Shown: positions 27,310 through 37,522 of the stretch, in pieces
How positions within the stretch are numbered: the stretch's first letter is position 1
Layout: every line of letters starts with the position of its first letter
Assembly: GCF_014193585.1 (NCBI RefSeq)
Contig: NZ_BLXY01000003.1
Location: 372,001 to 436,000, forward strand
Direction of reading: 5' to 3'
Length of the DNA: 64,000 bases
DNA from: Geomonas paludis
GTDB lineage: Bacteria > Desulfobacterota > Desulfuromonadia > Geobacterales > Geobacteraceae
Notes under the pieces: model-generated
What the model saw: the letters and a program-made list of their open reading frames with translations, nothing else
Database searches by the model: none
Told to the model about the DNA's origin: nothing
Made by a program: the position numbers and the translations under genes

Positions 27310-27540
27310 AACGCAAAGACGCAAAGGCGCAAGGAACTACAAAACCCTTTTGAAGGGTCTTACCTCTTTGTCTTGGTGTCTTAGCCCCAATGGCGTTAAT
27401 TCATGGCCTGATAGGTTTTGCAGTACCCCGTATTTGTATTGTCTTTGCGGCCTTGCGTCTTTGCGTTAAATACAAAGCCTTTGCAGTTCCCGTAGTTGTT
27501 TATCTTTGCGTCTTAGCGCCTTTGCGCCTTGGCGTTAAAG
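27310..27540. repeat. Degenerate TTTGCGTC-type repeat block
   Basis: Several stretches of ACGCAAAGACGCAAAGGCGCAAGG and their complement (CTTTGCGTCTTAGCGCC) occupy most of the gap between tlyA and the UbiD gene. Similar blocks lie at 3389-3431 and 47856-48018. I see no gene in the 287-base gap. Confidence 0.65.
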
Positions 27541-27549
27541 CCTTTCAGG

Positions 27550-29391
27550 TTAATACAACCCATGCAGCGGTCCGCCCGGTGCGGCGAGCTCATCCACCCT
27601 CTTCTCCACCGCCGGATCCTCGATCAAGGGGGGCGCGTGGTGCGGCTTCACCCTGGCGTCGATGACCAGCGGCCCGCTGCAGCCCCACTGCTTGCAGACC
27701 GTGCTGGCGCCCACGCCGTAGATGTCGGCGGCCGGATCGGAGCGGGTGAAGGTGACCCAGAGGAAGTTGTTCAGTTCCGCCGCGGTGAAACGGCTGTCGT
27801 CGCAGACCACGATGAGCGGGAAGGCGTCCAGCCCCTGCACCCCCTCGAGCGCCCGGCACAAGGCCTCCATCTGCGCATCCGCCTCCCCCTTGGGGGTGCT
27901 GCACGCCGGCCCCTGCACGGCGATGACGCCGGGAAGACACAGCGCCGGCGACGAGAAGCCGGGGGCAAGCCTGAGGGCCGCGGGGAGCTCGGTCCCCAGC
28001 GTGCGCCGCTTCTCTCCGATCGCAGCGAAGACCACCTTGGAGCCGCTGTTCAACCCGGAACCGGAGTAATCCAGGGTATCCATGGTGGTGGCGGTCTGGA
28101 AGTGGAGGTCGCGGCGCGGGTCGATCCGCTCCAGGACGTGCCCCAAAAATGCGGGAATGTCGTGGATGTCGAGCCTGGGCGCGTCCTCGTGGGCTGCGAT
28201 CATCAGGTACTTGGCCAGGGAGAGCTGCCCCTGCCCCAGCACCGCGTTGGCGATGGTCAACAGTTCCTGCGGGGTGCGCCGCTCCCCGTACGGCACGTAG
28301 CGCTCGCTCCCCATGGCGAACAGCAGCGGATGCACCCCCGCCGCGTCCACGGCGTGCACCGCCTTCACCCCCGGGATCACGGTCGGGATCAGCGGTCCGG
28401 TCAGTTCGTGGATGAAGGCACCGAAGGAGGTGTCCTCCTGGGGCGGGCGCCCAACCGTGGTGAAGGGCCAGATGGCGCCGTCGCGGTGGAACACCTCCTC
28501 CACCTTGAGCACCGGGAAATGGTGGGCCAGGCTGTAGTAGCCGAAGTGGTCCCCGAAGGGCCCTTCGGGCAGGGTCTTGGCAGGGTCGATGACGCCGGTG
28601 ATGCAGAAATCAGCCTGGGCCGGAATGGGAAGCCTCCCCTCGCGTCGCACCATCTCGATGCGGTGCCCGGCCAAAAGACCTGCAAAGGAGAGCTCGGGCA
28701 TCCCTTCCGGGAGCGGCATCACCGCGGCCACGGTCATCGAGGGGGCGCCCCCGACGAAGATGTTGACCCGGAACGGCTCACCCTTGGCGATCGCCTCGGC
28801 GTGGTGGAAGCCGATGCCGCGGTGGATCTGGTAGTGGAGGCCTATCTCCTCGTTGTGCCGGTACTCGCCACCCGAGAGCTGGACCCGGTACATGCCCAGG
28901 TTGGAATGGCGCAGACCCGGCTGCAGCACGCTTTCGGAGTAGACCTGGGGCAGGGTGATGAAGGCGCCGCCGTCGTCGGGCCAGGACTTCAACTGGGGGA
29001 GTTTGTCGATGGTGGTGCGGTTGGCCATGACGGGGCCGTCGCTCACGCTCTTGGGGAGCAGGTGCCAGGCGGCGGGAACGGCGCCCACGAGGGTCGCGGG
29101 TTCCCGCAGCGCGCAGCGCGGGTCGACCTTGAGCTTCACCAGGCGCTCCACCGCTTTCAGCGTGTCCCTGAAGATGTACCTGGTCCGCTCCAGGGTGCCG
29201 AACAGGTTGCCCAGCATGGGGAAAGAACTCCCCTTGACCCGGGTGAAGAGCAGTGCCGGCCCGCCCGCCTGGTACACCCGGCGCTGAATGGAACCGATCT
29301 CCAGTTCCGCGGATACTTCGCAGTCGATCCTGACCAGGGCGCCGGTGCGCTCCAGGTCAGCCACGCAAGATGCAAGGTCTTTATATCCCAA
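27550..29391 (-). CDS. UbiD-family prenylated-FMN decarboxylase
   Basis: A 613-residue member of the UbiD superfamily, whose enzymes use prenylated FMN for reversible decarboxylation of aromatic or unsaturated acids. Family segments include GNLFGTLERTRYIF near the N-terminus, YRVQLSGGEYRHNEEIGLHY in the centre, FGDHFGYYS and the later conserved YVPYGERRTP. It is larger than E. coli UbiD (about 497) owing to its C-terminal part. No UbiX flavin prenyltransferase lies beside it. Substrate not determinable, and a role in ubiquinone/menaquinone or aromatic metabolism is possible. Confidence 0.9.
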   Translation of the reverse strand: MGYKDLASCVADLERTGALVRIDCEVSAELEIGSIQRRVYQAGGPALLFTRVKGSSFPMLGNLFGTLERTRYIFRDTLKAVERLVKLKVDPRCALREPATLVGAVPAAWHLLPKSVSDGPVMANRTTIDKLPQLKSWPDDGGAFITLPQVYSESVLQPGLRHSNLGMYRVQLSGGEYRHNEEIGLHYQIHRGIGFHHAEAIAKGEPFRVNIFVGGAPSMTVAAVMPLPEGMPELSFAGLLAGHRIEMVRREGRLPIPAQADFCITGVIDPAKTLPEGPFGDHFGYYSLAHHFPVLKVEEVFHRDGAIWPFTTVGRPPQEDTSFGAFIHELTGPLIPTVIPGVKAVHAVDAAGVHPLLFAMGSERYVPYGERRTPQELLTIANAVLGQGQLSLAKYLMIAAHEDAPRLDIHDIPAFLGHVLERIDPRRDLHFQTATTMDTLDYSGSGLNSGSKVVFAAIGEKRRTLGTELPAALRLAPGFSSPALCLPGVIAVQGPACSTPKGEADAQMEALCRALEGVQGLDAFPLIVVCDDSRFTAAELNNFLWVTFTRSDPAADIYGVGASTVCKQWGCSGPLVIDARVKPHHAPPLIEDPAVEKRVDELAAPGGPLHGLY

Positions 29392-29556
29392 CCAATTCCT
29401 CCGCCGCTCCCAAGCCTTAGTACCGCATTACTTTTAATGCACCCCCGCAACCAAGTCAATATAAAACACCCCCGTCCCCGGCGCCTGAAAGCAACGCTGT
29501 TCGTGACCGCCGTTTTGTGCTAACCTGCTGCCCTGATTACCTTGCGGGGGAGCCTC

Positions 29557-32055
29557 TTGCCACGTTTCACCATCTTCAAAAAGATCCTGGTCATCACGCT
29601 GCTGCTCTCCCTGCTGCCGCTGCTGGTCTCCTCCGCCATCCTGCTGGCCAACCTGCAGTCGACCAGCGCCAGGCTTTCCGCCGAGATCAGCGCATCCGAT
29701 GACCGCCAGGCGGTCGAATCGCTGCAGATGAAGGCGCGCGACCTCGCGGAAAACATCAAGGATTTCCTGCACCAGTGCGAGTGCGACCTCCTCTTTCTCT
29801 CCCGCTCCCCCCTCTCCCAGCCGTCGCTCATGAACTTCTACCAGACCCGCCTCTCCGAGGTGTGGCAGCGCGGCGGCAGCTCCACCGCCGCCCAGGGAAC
29901 CCACGAGTTCCTCCCCATCTACCGCTCCATCGCCCTCATCGACAGAAACGGCCAAGAGCAGGTGGTGATCCGCAACGGCCGCTTCGTCCCCAGGGAGCAG
30001 CTTGCCGACGTCTCCGCCCCGGCCAATACCGAGTTCAAGAGCGAGGAGTACTTTGCGCGGGTGCGCGCGCTGAAGCCCGGAGAGATCTACGTCTCCCACC
30101 TGACCGGCTTCCACATCGGCAAGCAGGAACAGCTGGCGGGGGCCGCGGACCCCGAGAGCGCCTACGACGGCAAGATGTACCAGGGGGTGATCCGCTTCGG
30201 GGCGCCGCTGTTCGACCCCGCCGGCGCCTTCAATGGGATGGTGCTCCTCTCCCTGGACCATCGCCACCTGATGGAATTCACCCAGCACATCGACCCCGGC
30301 AAGAACGCCTCGTCGCTCTTTCCTTCCTACCAAAGCGGCAACTACGCCTTCCTCTTCGACGACGAGGGATGGATCATCACCCACCCCAAGTTCTGGGACA
30401 TCCGCGGCGTGGACCCGCTGGGGCGGCTGGTCCCTCCCTACACCGCCCGCTCCGGCAAGGCCGAGATCGAGAGCGGCCGCATCCCCTTCAACCTCGACCA
30501 CGCTGGCTTCATCCACCCCGGCTACCCCAAGGTCTCGGCGGCGGTGCGCGCCAAGCAGGAGGGATCCGTCGACATCACCAACGTCGGCGGGGCCAAGAAG
30601 ATCATGGCCTACGCCCCCATCTTCTACGACACCGGCGACTACGCGAAACACGGTGTCTTCGGCGGCGTCACCATCGGCTTCCAGGTGGACCGGTTCCACG
30701 AGGCGTCGCGCAAAGGGAGCAGGCTCATCGCCAGGCAACTCGGTGAGCACCGTCGGACCAGCGCCGCCATCATCCTCCTGACGGCACTGGTATCCGCACT
30801 CTCCGCCTGGCTCCTCTCCCGCGGCATCAGCGTTCCGCTGCGGCAGCTGACCGAGAACGCCGGCAAGCTCGCCGCGGGCGACTTCGCGGAAAGGGTCGCG
30901 GTCAACTCGGCCGACGAAATAGGTGTGCTGGCGCAGACCTTCAACAACATGGCCGACGAGTTGGACCGCCGCAAGCTGAGCCTGCTCTCCACCCTGGAGG
31001 AGCTGAAGCAGTCGCGGCTGGAGATCATGGACGAGCGCAACTTCAAGGCGAGCGTGCTGGAAAGTATCTCCAGCGGCATCGTCACCTTCTCGCCGCATGG
31101 CTTCCTCACCTCCATCAACCGCACCGGCCGGCTCTTTTTGGGCGATGACGTGGCCGAGGGGATCCACTACCGCGAGCTGTTCCGGGACTGGGAGGGGTTG
31201 AGCGAGCGCATCGCCGCGGTCTTCGCCACCAACTCGGGGTACGGCCGGGAGACCTTCCGCTTCGACCACGAACCGGGCAAGACCCATTTCGACGTCGGCT
31301 TCTTCCCCATCGGGCATGATTCCGAGCACGGGCTCACCATCACCCTTAGAAACGAGACCGAGCGGGAGAACCTGCACGAGGAGATGATGCGCCTGGACCG
31401 GCTCGCCTCGCTGGGCAAACTGTCGGCGGGGATCGCGCACGAGGTGAGAAATCCCCTCACCGGCATCTCGCTGCTTTTGGACGACCTGCACGACCAGGCG
31501 GCCTCCAACAGCGCGGACCGCGAACTGATCAAGAAGGCCCTGGCCGAGATCGAGCGGGTGGAAAAGCTGGTCAACGCCCTGTTGAATTACTCCTCGCCGG
31601 TACGCGCCGAGTTCCGCGAGTGTGACCTGAACCGGCTGGTGAACGACACGGTGCTGTTGCTGCGGCGCCCCTGTGAGAAGCAGCAGGTGCAGCTCCTCCT
31701 TGACGAAGGCGAGGTGCCGCCCTTCAGGCTCGACCCGGAAAAGATCAAGCAGGCGGTCCTGAATATCATCAGGAACGCGCAGCAGGCGCTCCCCCAGGGG
31801 GGACGCATCGAGGTGCGCACCGCGGTGCGCGACGGCCACGCGGTGATAGAGATCCGCGACGACGGCCCCGGCATCGTCCCGGAGGATCTCCCCCTCATCT
31901 TCGAGCCGTTCTTCACCAGGAAGGGCGCCGGTACCGGGCTCGGCCTCTCCATCACCCAGCGCATCATTGAGGAACACCAGGGGAGGGTCCAGGTGGAGAG
32001 CGCGCCGGGCGAGGGAACCCGTTTCACCGTGGAACTGCCGCTGGACGTGCCATAG
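29557..32055 (+). CDS. DctB-like membrane sensor histidine kinase (Cache-HAMP-PAS-HisKA-HATPase)
   Basis: About 832 residues. An N-terminal helix, a large periplasmic Cache-type sensor (about residues 30-400) and a second helix (RTSAAIILLTALVSALSAW) come first. A HAMP linker (SVPLRQLTENAGKLAAGDF), a PAS region and the kinase core follow. The H box is LSAGIAHEVRNPLTG, the N box LNIIRNAQQALPQGG, and G boxes DDGPGI and GAGTGLGLSI. The TTG at 29557 follows GGGGGAG. An upstream TTG at 29542 is less well placed. The sigma-54 regulator and TRAP genes that follow suggest it senses the transported acid. Confidence 0.93.
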   Translation: MPRFTIFKKILVITLLLSLLPLLVSSAILLANLQSTSARLSAEISASDDRQAVESLQMKARDLAENIKDFLHQCECDLLFLSRSPLSQPSLMNFYQTRLSEVWQRGGSSTAAQGTHEFLPIYRSIALIDRNGQEQVVIRNGRFVPREQLADVSAPANTEFKSEEYFARVRALKPGEIYVSHLTGFHIGKQEQLAGAADPESAYDGKMYQGVIRFGAPLFDPAGAFNGMVLLSLDHRHLMEFTQHIDPGKNASSLFPSYQSGNYAFLFDDEGWIITHPKFWDIRGVDPLGRLVPPYTARSGKAEIESGRIPFNLDHAGFIHPGYPKVSAAVRAKQEGSVDITNVGGAKKIMAYAPIFYDTGDYAKHGVFGGVTIGFQVDRFHEASRKGSRLIARQLGEHRRTSAAIILLTALVSALSAWLLSRGISVPLRQLTENAGKLAAGDFAERVAVNSADEIGVLAQTFNNMADELDRRKLSLLSTLEELKQSRLEIMDERNFKASVLESISSGIVTFSPHGFLTSINRTGRLFLGDDVAEGIHYRELFRDWEGLSERIAAVFATNSGYGRETFRFDHEPGKTHFDVGFFPIGHDSEHGLTITLRNETERENLHEEMMRLDRLASLGKLSAGIAHEVRNPLTGISLLLDDLHDQAASNSADRELIKKALAEIERVEKLVNALLNYSSPVRAEFRECDLNRLVNDTVLLLRRPCEKQQVQLLLDEGEVPPFRLDPEKIKQAVLNIIRNAQQALPQGGRIEVRTAVRDGHAVIEIRDDGPGIVPEDLPLIFEPFFTRKGAGTGLGLSITQRIIEEHQGRVQVESAPGEGTRFTVELPLDVP

Positions 32056-32059
32056 CAGG

Positions 32060-32092
32060 AGGGGGACTGGCTCCGCGAGGTGCCTGTCCCCT
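32060..32092. repeat. GGGACTGGCTCCGCGAGGTGCCTGTCCCC element
   Basis: A single copy of the family seen at 4283-4361 and 25355-25547. It starts five bases after the kinase stop. Confidence 0.65.
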
Positions 32093-32130
32093 TGCTCTTG
32101 GCTTGGATACTAAATAGCAATAAGCCGCTC

Positions 32131-32249
32131 CCCCCCTCGCCCTCCGGGAGAGGGGGCCCGAAGGGCGGGTAAGGGCCAGCCGGCTGCAGCCATCGTGCCA
32201 CTGGCAACGCCCTTACCCTGGCCCTCTCCCGGAGGGAGAGGGGATGTGG
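32131..32249. repeat. REP-like palindrome pair between kinase and regulator genes
   Basis: The left arm (32131-32177) has CCCTCCGGGAGAGGG and GGGTAAGGGC. The right arm (32207-32249) has GCCCTTACCCTGGCCCTCTC and CCGGAGGGAGAGGGG. It falls inside a two-component operon, 18 bases ahead of the regulator start. Confidence 0.75.
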
Positions 32250-32266
32250 ACAGAAAAAAGGAAACC

Positions 32267-33643
<1,377 letters not shown>

Positions 33644-33996
33644 CTCGACCTTGGCGACCGTCGCCCCCAGGCGGCAGTCGCCTTCTCTCCCCCCTCTCCC
33701 CCCTCTCCCCCCTTCCGCCCCCACTCGCACACGGCTCCATCACTCGCCCCCATCACTCGCCCCCATCACTCGCCCCCATCACTCGCCCCCATCACTCGCC
33801 CCCATCACTCCCATCACTCCCATCACTCCCATCACTCCCATTCCCCCCCCCGCAATAGAACCACGTCCCCTCCCCGCAACCACCTGTTCTATTTTTAGCA
33901 CCCGTGCGACATTAAAAGCAGCCAACCACCTCTTCGCCCGTCACTCGCCTTCTCGCCCTCGTCCTAATCCAGCTCCCGCACCCTACGCTGGCAACT
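33644..33996. other. Intergenic region upstream of the TRAP operon
   Basis: No convincing gene is present. It is C-rich on the plus strand and contains the tandem repeat at 33739-33839. A 175-codon open frame spanning it from 33651 is low complexity and lacks a ribosome binding site. Confidence 0.5.
33739..33839. repeat. Composite tandem repeat: five 13-bp units then four 9-bp units
   Basis: Five perfect copies of ATCACTCGCCCCC (33739-33803) run straight into four perfect copies of ATCACTCCC (33804-33839). The shorter unit is the longer one with four bases lost. The array is about 260 bases upstream of the sigma-54 promoter. Confidence 0.9.
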
Positions 33997-34018
33997 ATCC
34001 GCCACCGCAGTGGCGGAT
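33997..34018. promoter_or_regulatory. Perfect inverted repeat, candidate activator site for the TRAP operon
   Basis: ATCCGCCAC and GTGGCGGAT, 9 bp each, are separated by CGCA. The centre lies about 92 bases upstream of the -24 element at 34099, the normal distance for a DctD/NtrC-type upstream activating sequence. Confidence 0.65.
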
Positions 34019-34098
34019 TTCAGCCACGATAATTCGCCACAACCATCATTCTGCCAAGAGCACACCATATAGAACAGCACGTTACATCACCACGCCAG

Positions 34099-34114
34099 TG
34101 GCACCGCAGTTGCA
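34099..34114 (+). promoter_or_regulatory. Sigma-54 (-24/-12) promoter of dctPQM
   Basis: TGGCAC, five bases (CGCAG), then TTGCA match the sigma-54 consensus exactly. It lies about 112 bases ahead of the dctP start, with a sigma-54 activator gene immediately upstream. Confidence 0.88.
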
Positions 34115-34226
34115 ACAAAACAATGTATCGTATACGCGTCACCATCAACGGCGCAGAATTCATGATGCATTGAGTTAATCAATCAGCTCTAACACCAGCA
34201 GCACACACCCCAAGGAGGAGTACCGT

Positions 34227-35237
34227 ATGAACCTGAAAGCCTGTTTTAAAAGCTTGGTAATGGCCGCAGCCCTTGCCCTGCCCGTTACCGCATGGGCCGC
34301 ACCCGCACCGATCGTCATCAAGTTCAGCCACGTCGTCGCACAGCACACCCCGAAAGGGCAGGCCGCCGACTACTTCAAGAAACTGGCCGAGGAGCGCACC
34401 AAGGGGCGCGTCAAGGTCGAGGTTTACCCGAACAGCCAGCTCTACAAGGACAAGGAAGAGATGGAGGCGCTGCAGCTGGGCGCAGTCCAGATGCTGGCGC
34501 CGTCGCTGGCCAAGTTCGCTCCGCTGGGCGTGAAAGAGTTCGAAGTATTCGACCTCCCCTTCATCTTCGACAACTACCAGGAACTGCACAAGGTGACCCA
34601 GGGTCCGGTCGGCGCCAAGCTGCTGAAGAAACTCGAGCCCAAAGGGATCCTCGGTCTCGCCTACTGGGATAACGGCTTCAAGGTGATGAGCGCCAACAAG
34701 CCGATCAAGAGCGTCGCCGACTTCAGGGGGCAGAAGATGCGCATCCAGTCCTCCAAGGTGCTCGACTCCGAGATGCGCTCGGTAGGGGCCATCCCGCAGG
34801 TGCTCGCCTTCTCCGAGGTGTACCAGGCGCTGCAGACCGGCGTCGTCGACGGCACCGAGAATCCCCCCTCCAACCTCTACACCCAGAAGATGCACGAGGT
34901 GCAGAAGTACGTCACCCTCTCTGACCACGGCTACCTGGGCTACGCGGTCATCGTCAACAAGAAGTTCTGGCAGGGTCTGCCGGCCGACATCCGCACCATC
35001 CTGGAAGGGTGCATGAAGGACGCCACCAAATTCGCCAACGACGTGGCCAAGAAGGACAACGACGAGGCCCTGGCCGCCGTCAAGAAGTCCGGCCGCAGCC
35101 AGCTGATTTCCCTGACCCCGCAGGAGCGCGCCGCCTGGAAGAAGGCGATGGACAAGGCGCACAAGGACAACACGGCACGTATCGGTGCCGACATCGTCAA
35201 GGAAGTCTACGCCGCCACCGGCTACAACCCGAACTAA
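34227..35237 (+). CDS. dctP: TRAP transporter substrate-binding protein (DctP family)
   Basis: A 336-residue periplasmic binding protein with a Sec signal peptide (MNLKACFKSLVMAAALALPV, cleavage after TAWA). DctP-family segments are IKFSHVVAQHTPKGQAADYF, VYPNSQLYKDKEE, the conserved arginine region FRGQKMRIQSSK and EVYQALQTGVVDGTENPPSN. It should capture C4-dicarboxylates or a related organic acid for DctQM. A strong AAGGAGGAG ribosome site precedes the start. Control by sigma-54 and the adjacent kinase/regulator pair is likely. The ligand is inferred from family. Confidence 0.95.
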   Translation: MNLKACFKSLVMAAALALPVTAWAAPAPIVIKFSHVVAQHTPKGQAADYFKKLAEERTKGRVKVEVYPNSQLYKDKEEMEALQLGAVQMLAPSLAKFAPLGVKEFEVFDLPFIFDNYQELHKVTQGPVGAKLLKKLEPKGILGLAYWDNGFKVMSANKPIKSVADFRGQKMRIQSSKVLDSEMRSVGAIPQVLAFSEVYQALQTGVVDGTENPPSNLYTQKMHEVQKYVTLSDHGYLGYAVIVNKKFWQGLPADIRTILEGCMKDATKFANDVAKKDNDEALAAVKKSGRSQLISLTPQERAAWKKAMDKAHKDNTARIGADIVKEVYAATGYNPN

Positions 35238-35258
35238 CCACACCACACCTGCACGTCA

Positions 35259-35284
35259 CGGCCGCCCGCCCGAGCGGGCGGCCG
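35259..35284 (+). other. Perfect 11-bp GC stem-loop between dctP and dctQ
   Basis: CGGCCGCCCGC, a CCGA loop, then GCGGGCGGCCG. There is no T-run, so it is more likely an mRNA 3'-end stabiliser or partial attenuator than a full terminator. Confidence 0.75.
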
Positions 35285-35312
35285 TTTGAACGAGTTCCAG
35301 GAGAAGCCCATC

Positions 35313-35987
35313 ATGATGAAGTATCTTGACCATCTTGAGGAAATCATCATCACCTTCCTCATCGCCGCCGCCACGGTGATCATCGCCCTGGCAGTCGGCC
35401 ATCGCTATCTGTCCGGCCTGCCCATCCCGGCACTGCAGGACTGGCTGCTTACCATTAACATGAGCTGGGCGCAGGAGCTCTGCATTTACATGTTCGTCTG
35501 GATGGCCAAGTTCGGCGCCGCCTACGGCGTCAGAAGCGGCATCCACGTCGGCGTTGACGTCATCGTCACGAGACTCCCCGACTCCTGGCGCAAGGTGACC
35601 GTGATCATCGCCATCCTGGGGGGCGCGCTCTTTACCGGCCTGATCGGCACCCTGGGCGCCAAATTCGTCTGGGAGAACGGCATGCACTACGCCGTCTTCA
35701 ACAAGCTGGGCATGAACATTACCGACCTGATCGAAGGGCCGATCACCCCGGACCTCGAGTGGCCGACCTGGATCATCTACTCCGCCGTTCCGCTGGGCTC
35801 GTACCTGATGTGCTTCCGCTTCCTCCAGGTGGGCGTCGCCTTCCTGCGCACCGGAGAGCTGCCGCACCACGACCATGCCCATGTCGACGGCATCGACGAG
35901 ATCGGCACGCTGGACGCCACCGAAGCACTGGAAGAGTACGAGCAGCACAAGTTCAACCATAAGCAAGAGCAGGGGGGTGTGAAATGA
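35313..35987 (+). CDS. dctQ: TRAP transporter small permease (DctQ family)
   Basis: A 224-residue four-helix membrane subunit that links the binding protein to the large permease. Helices start at YLDHLEEIIITFLIAAATVI. The conserved WAQELCIYMFVWMAKFGAAYG and the RSGIHVGVDV loop are family features. An unusually long acidic/His-rich cytoplasmic tail follows the last helix. The ATG at 35313 has AGGAG upstream. It overlaps dctM (ATGA). Confidence 0.94.
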   Translation: MMKYLDHLEEIIITFLIAAATVIIALAVGHRYLSGLPIPALQDWLLTINMSWAQELCIYMFVWMAKFGAAYGVRSGIHVGVDVIVTRLPDSWRKVTVIIAILGGALFTGLIGTLGAKFVWENGMHYAVFNKLGMNITDLIEGPITPDLEWPTWIIYSAVPLGSYLMCFRFLQVGVAFLRTGELPHHDHAHVDGIDEIGTLDATEALEEYEQHKFNHKQEQGGVK

Positions 35988-37363
35988 GTACTGCAGTAGT
36001 TGGCTGGGAACAGTTTTCCAAGAAAAAGGCGGCCACCTGGCTGTTGGGCATCGCCGTCATCCTTGGAGCGATAGCCACCCTCGGCAGCACCGGCATCGTC
36101 TTCGCGCTGTTGCTGGCGCTCATGCTGACCGGCATGCCCATTTCCATCGCCCTGGGCCTTACCGTCCTCACCTTCCTGTTCTTCTTCTCCGAGGTGCCCA
36201 CCGAAGCGGTGGCCATGAAGCTCTTCACCGGCATCGAGAAGTTCGAGATCATGGCGATCCCGTTCTTCATCCTGGCGGGCAACTTCCTGACCCACGGCGG
36301 CGTGGCCAAGAGGATGATCAACTTCGCCACCTCCATGGTCGGCCACTGGCACGGCGGCCTGGCCCTTGCCGGCGTCATGGCCTGCGCCCTCTTCGCCGCG
36401 GTCTCCGGCTCCAGCCCCGCCACGGTGGTTGCCATCGGCTCCATCATGATGCCGGCCATGGTGCGCGCCGGCTATCCCAAGCGCTTCGGCGCCGGCGTCA
36501 TCACCACCTCGGGCTCTTTAGGCATCCTGATCCCCCCCTCCATCCCCATGGTGGTCTACTGCGTCGCCACCAACTCGTCGGTCGGCGCGCTGTTCATGGG
36601 TGGTGTCATCCCGGGCCTCATGCTGGCCTCGTTGCTCGGCCTGGTGGCCTGGTGGAGGGCGAAGCAGGGTAACCTCCCCCGCATGAAAAAGGCGACTTGG
36701 GGCGAGCGGGCCAAGGCCCTGCGCGAAAGCATCTGGGGCCTGTTCCTGATCGTCATCGTATTGGGCGGCATCTATTCCGGCATGTTCACCCCGACCGAGG
36801 CGGCCGCCATGAGCGCGGTCTACGCCTTCGTCATCGCCGTCTTCGTCTACCGCGACGTACCGTTCAAGAAGGTCCCCAAGGTGCTGCTCGACTCGGCCAG
36901 CATGTCGGCGATGCTCCTGTACATCATCACCAACGCCGTGCTCTTCTCCTTCCTGATGACGCACGAGAACATCCCGCAGCTCATGGCGGACTGGATCCTC
37001 GGTCACAACCTGGGCGTGGTCTCCTTCCTGCTGGTCACCAACGTGCTGCTGCTTCTGGCCGGCAACGTGATGGAGCCCTCCTCCATCATCCTGATCCTCG
37101 CCCCGATCCTGTACCCGGTCGCCATGAAGCTCGGCATCGACCCGGTGCACTTCGGCGTGCTGATCACGGTGAATATGGAGGTCGGCATGTGCCACCCGCC
37201 GGTGGGCTTGAACCTCTACGTCTCCAGCGGCATCACCAAAATGGGGATATCGGAACTCACCATTGCGGTCTGGCCCTGGCTCATGGCGATGCTCGGCTTC
37301 ATGCTGCTGGTGACCTACGTGCCCATAATCTCGCTCTGGCTGCCGCGAGCGCTGGGGTACTAG
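35984..37363 (+). CDS. dctM: TRAP transporter large permease (DctM family)
   Basis: A 459-residue membrane protein with about 12 helices that forms the sodium-driven transport channel. Family segments are FALLLALMLTGMPISIALGL, IPFFILAGNFLTHGGVAKR, SGSSPATVVAIGSIMMPAM and IPPSIPMVVYC. The NMEVGMCHPPVGLNLYV region near the C-terminus is strongly typical. Its start overlaps the dctQ stop and a terminator follows. Confidence 0.96.
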   Translation: MSTAVVGWEQFSKKKAATWLLGIAVILGAIATLGSTGIVFALLLALMLTGMPISIALGLTVLTFLFFFSEVPTEAVAMKLFTGIEKFEIMAIPFFILAGNFLTHGGVAKRMINFATSMVGHWHGGLALAGVMACALFAAVSGSSPATVVAIGSIMMPAMVRAGYPKRFGAGVITTSGSLGILIPPSIPMVVYCVATNSSVGALFMGGVIPGLMLASLLGLVAWWRAKQGNLPRMKKATWGERAKALRESIWGLFLIVIVLGGIYSGMFTPTEAAAMSAVYAFVIAVFVYRDVPFKKVPKVLLDSASMSAMLLYIITNAVLFSFLMTHENIPQLMADWILGHNLGVVSFLLVTNVLLLLAGNVMEPSSIILILAPILYPVAMKLGIDPVHFGVLITVNMEVGMCHPPVGLNLYVSSGITKMGISELTIAVWPWLMAMLGFMLLVTYVPIISLWLPRALGY

Positions 37364-37389
37364 CATCAGCGTTAGCAGGTGCAGTAATC

Positions 37390-37428
37390 AAAAAAGGGGC
37401 CTGTCCTTTGGGACGGGCCCTTTCTCTT
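37390..37428 (+). terminator. Rho-independent terminator of the dctPQM operon
   Basis: A 10-bp stem (GGGCCTGTCC with GGACGGGCCC, one G-T pair), a 4-base loop and a TTTCTCTT tail, 30 bases after the dctM stop. Confidence 0.8.
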
Positions 37429-37522
37429 CGCGGACGTAGCGTCCGAAAATCCTTTACCCTGCGCTGGAGTTGGGCTATTTATGCCAAGTTCACCTTAGCG
37501 CCACTCCCAGGAAGCCACGGAC

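Noticed and set aside
29434-31977. An 847-codon minus-strand frame opposite the sensor kinase
   Set aside because: Low-complexity antisense frame. The plus strand has all histidine kinase boxes.
33739-33839. Possible CRISPR array
   Set aside because: Units of 13 and 9 bases are directly joined without spacers, and no cas genes are present.
33651-34178. A 175-codon plus-strand frame before dctP
   Set aside because: It consists of Pro/Ser/Thr low-complexity sequence from tandem repeats and runs over the sigma-54 promoter and palindrome. No ribosome site.
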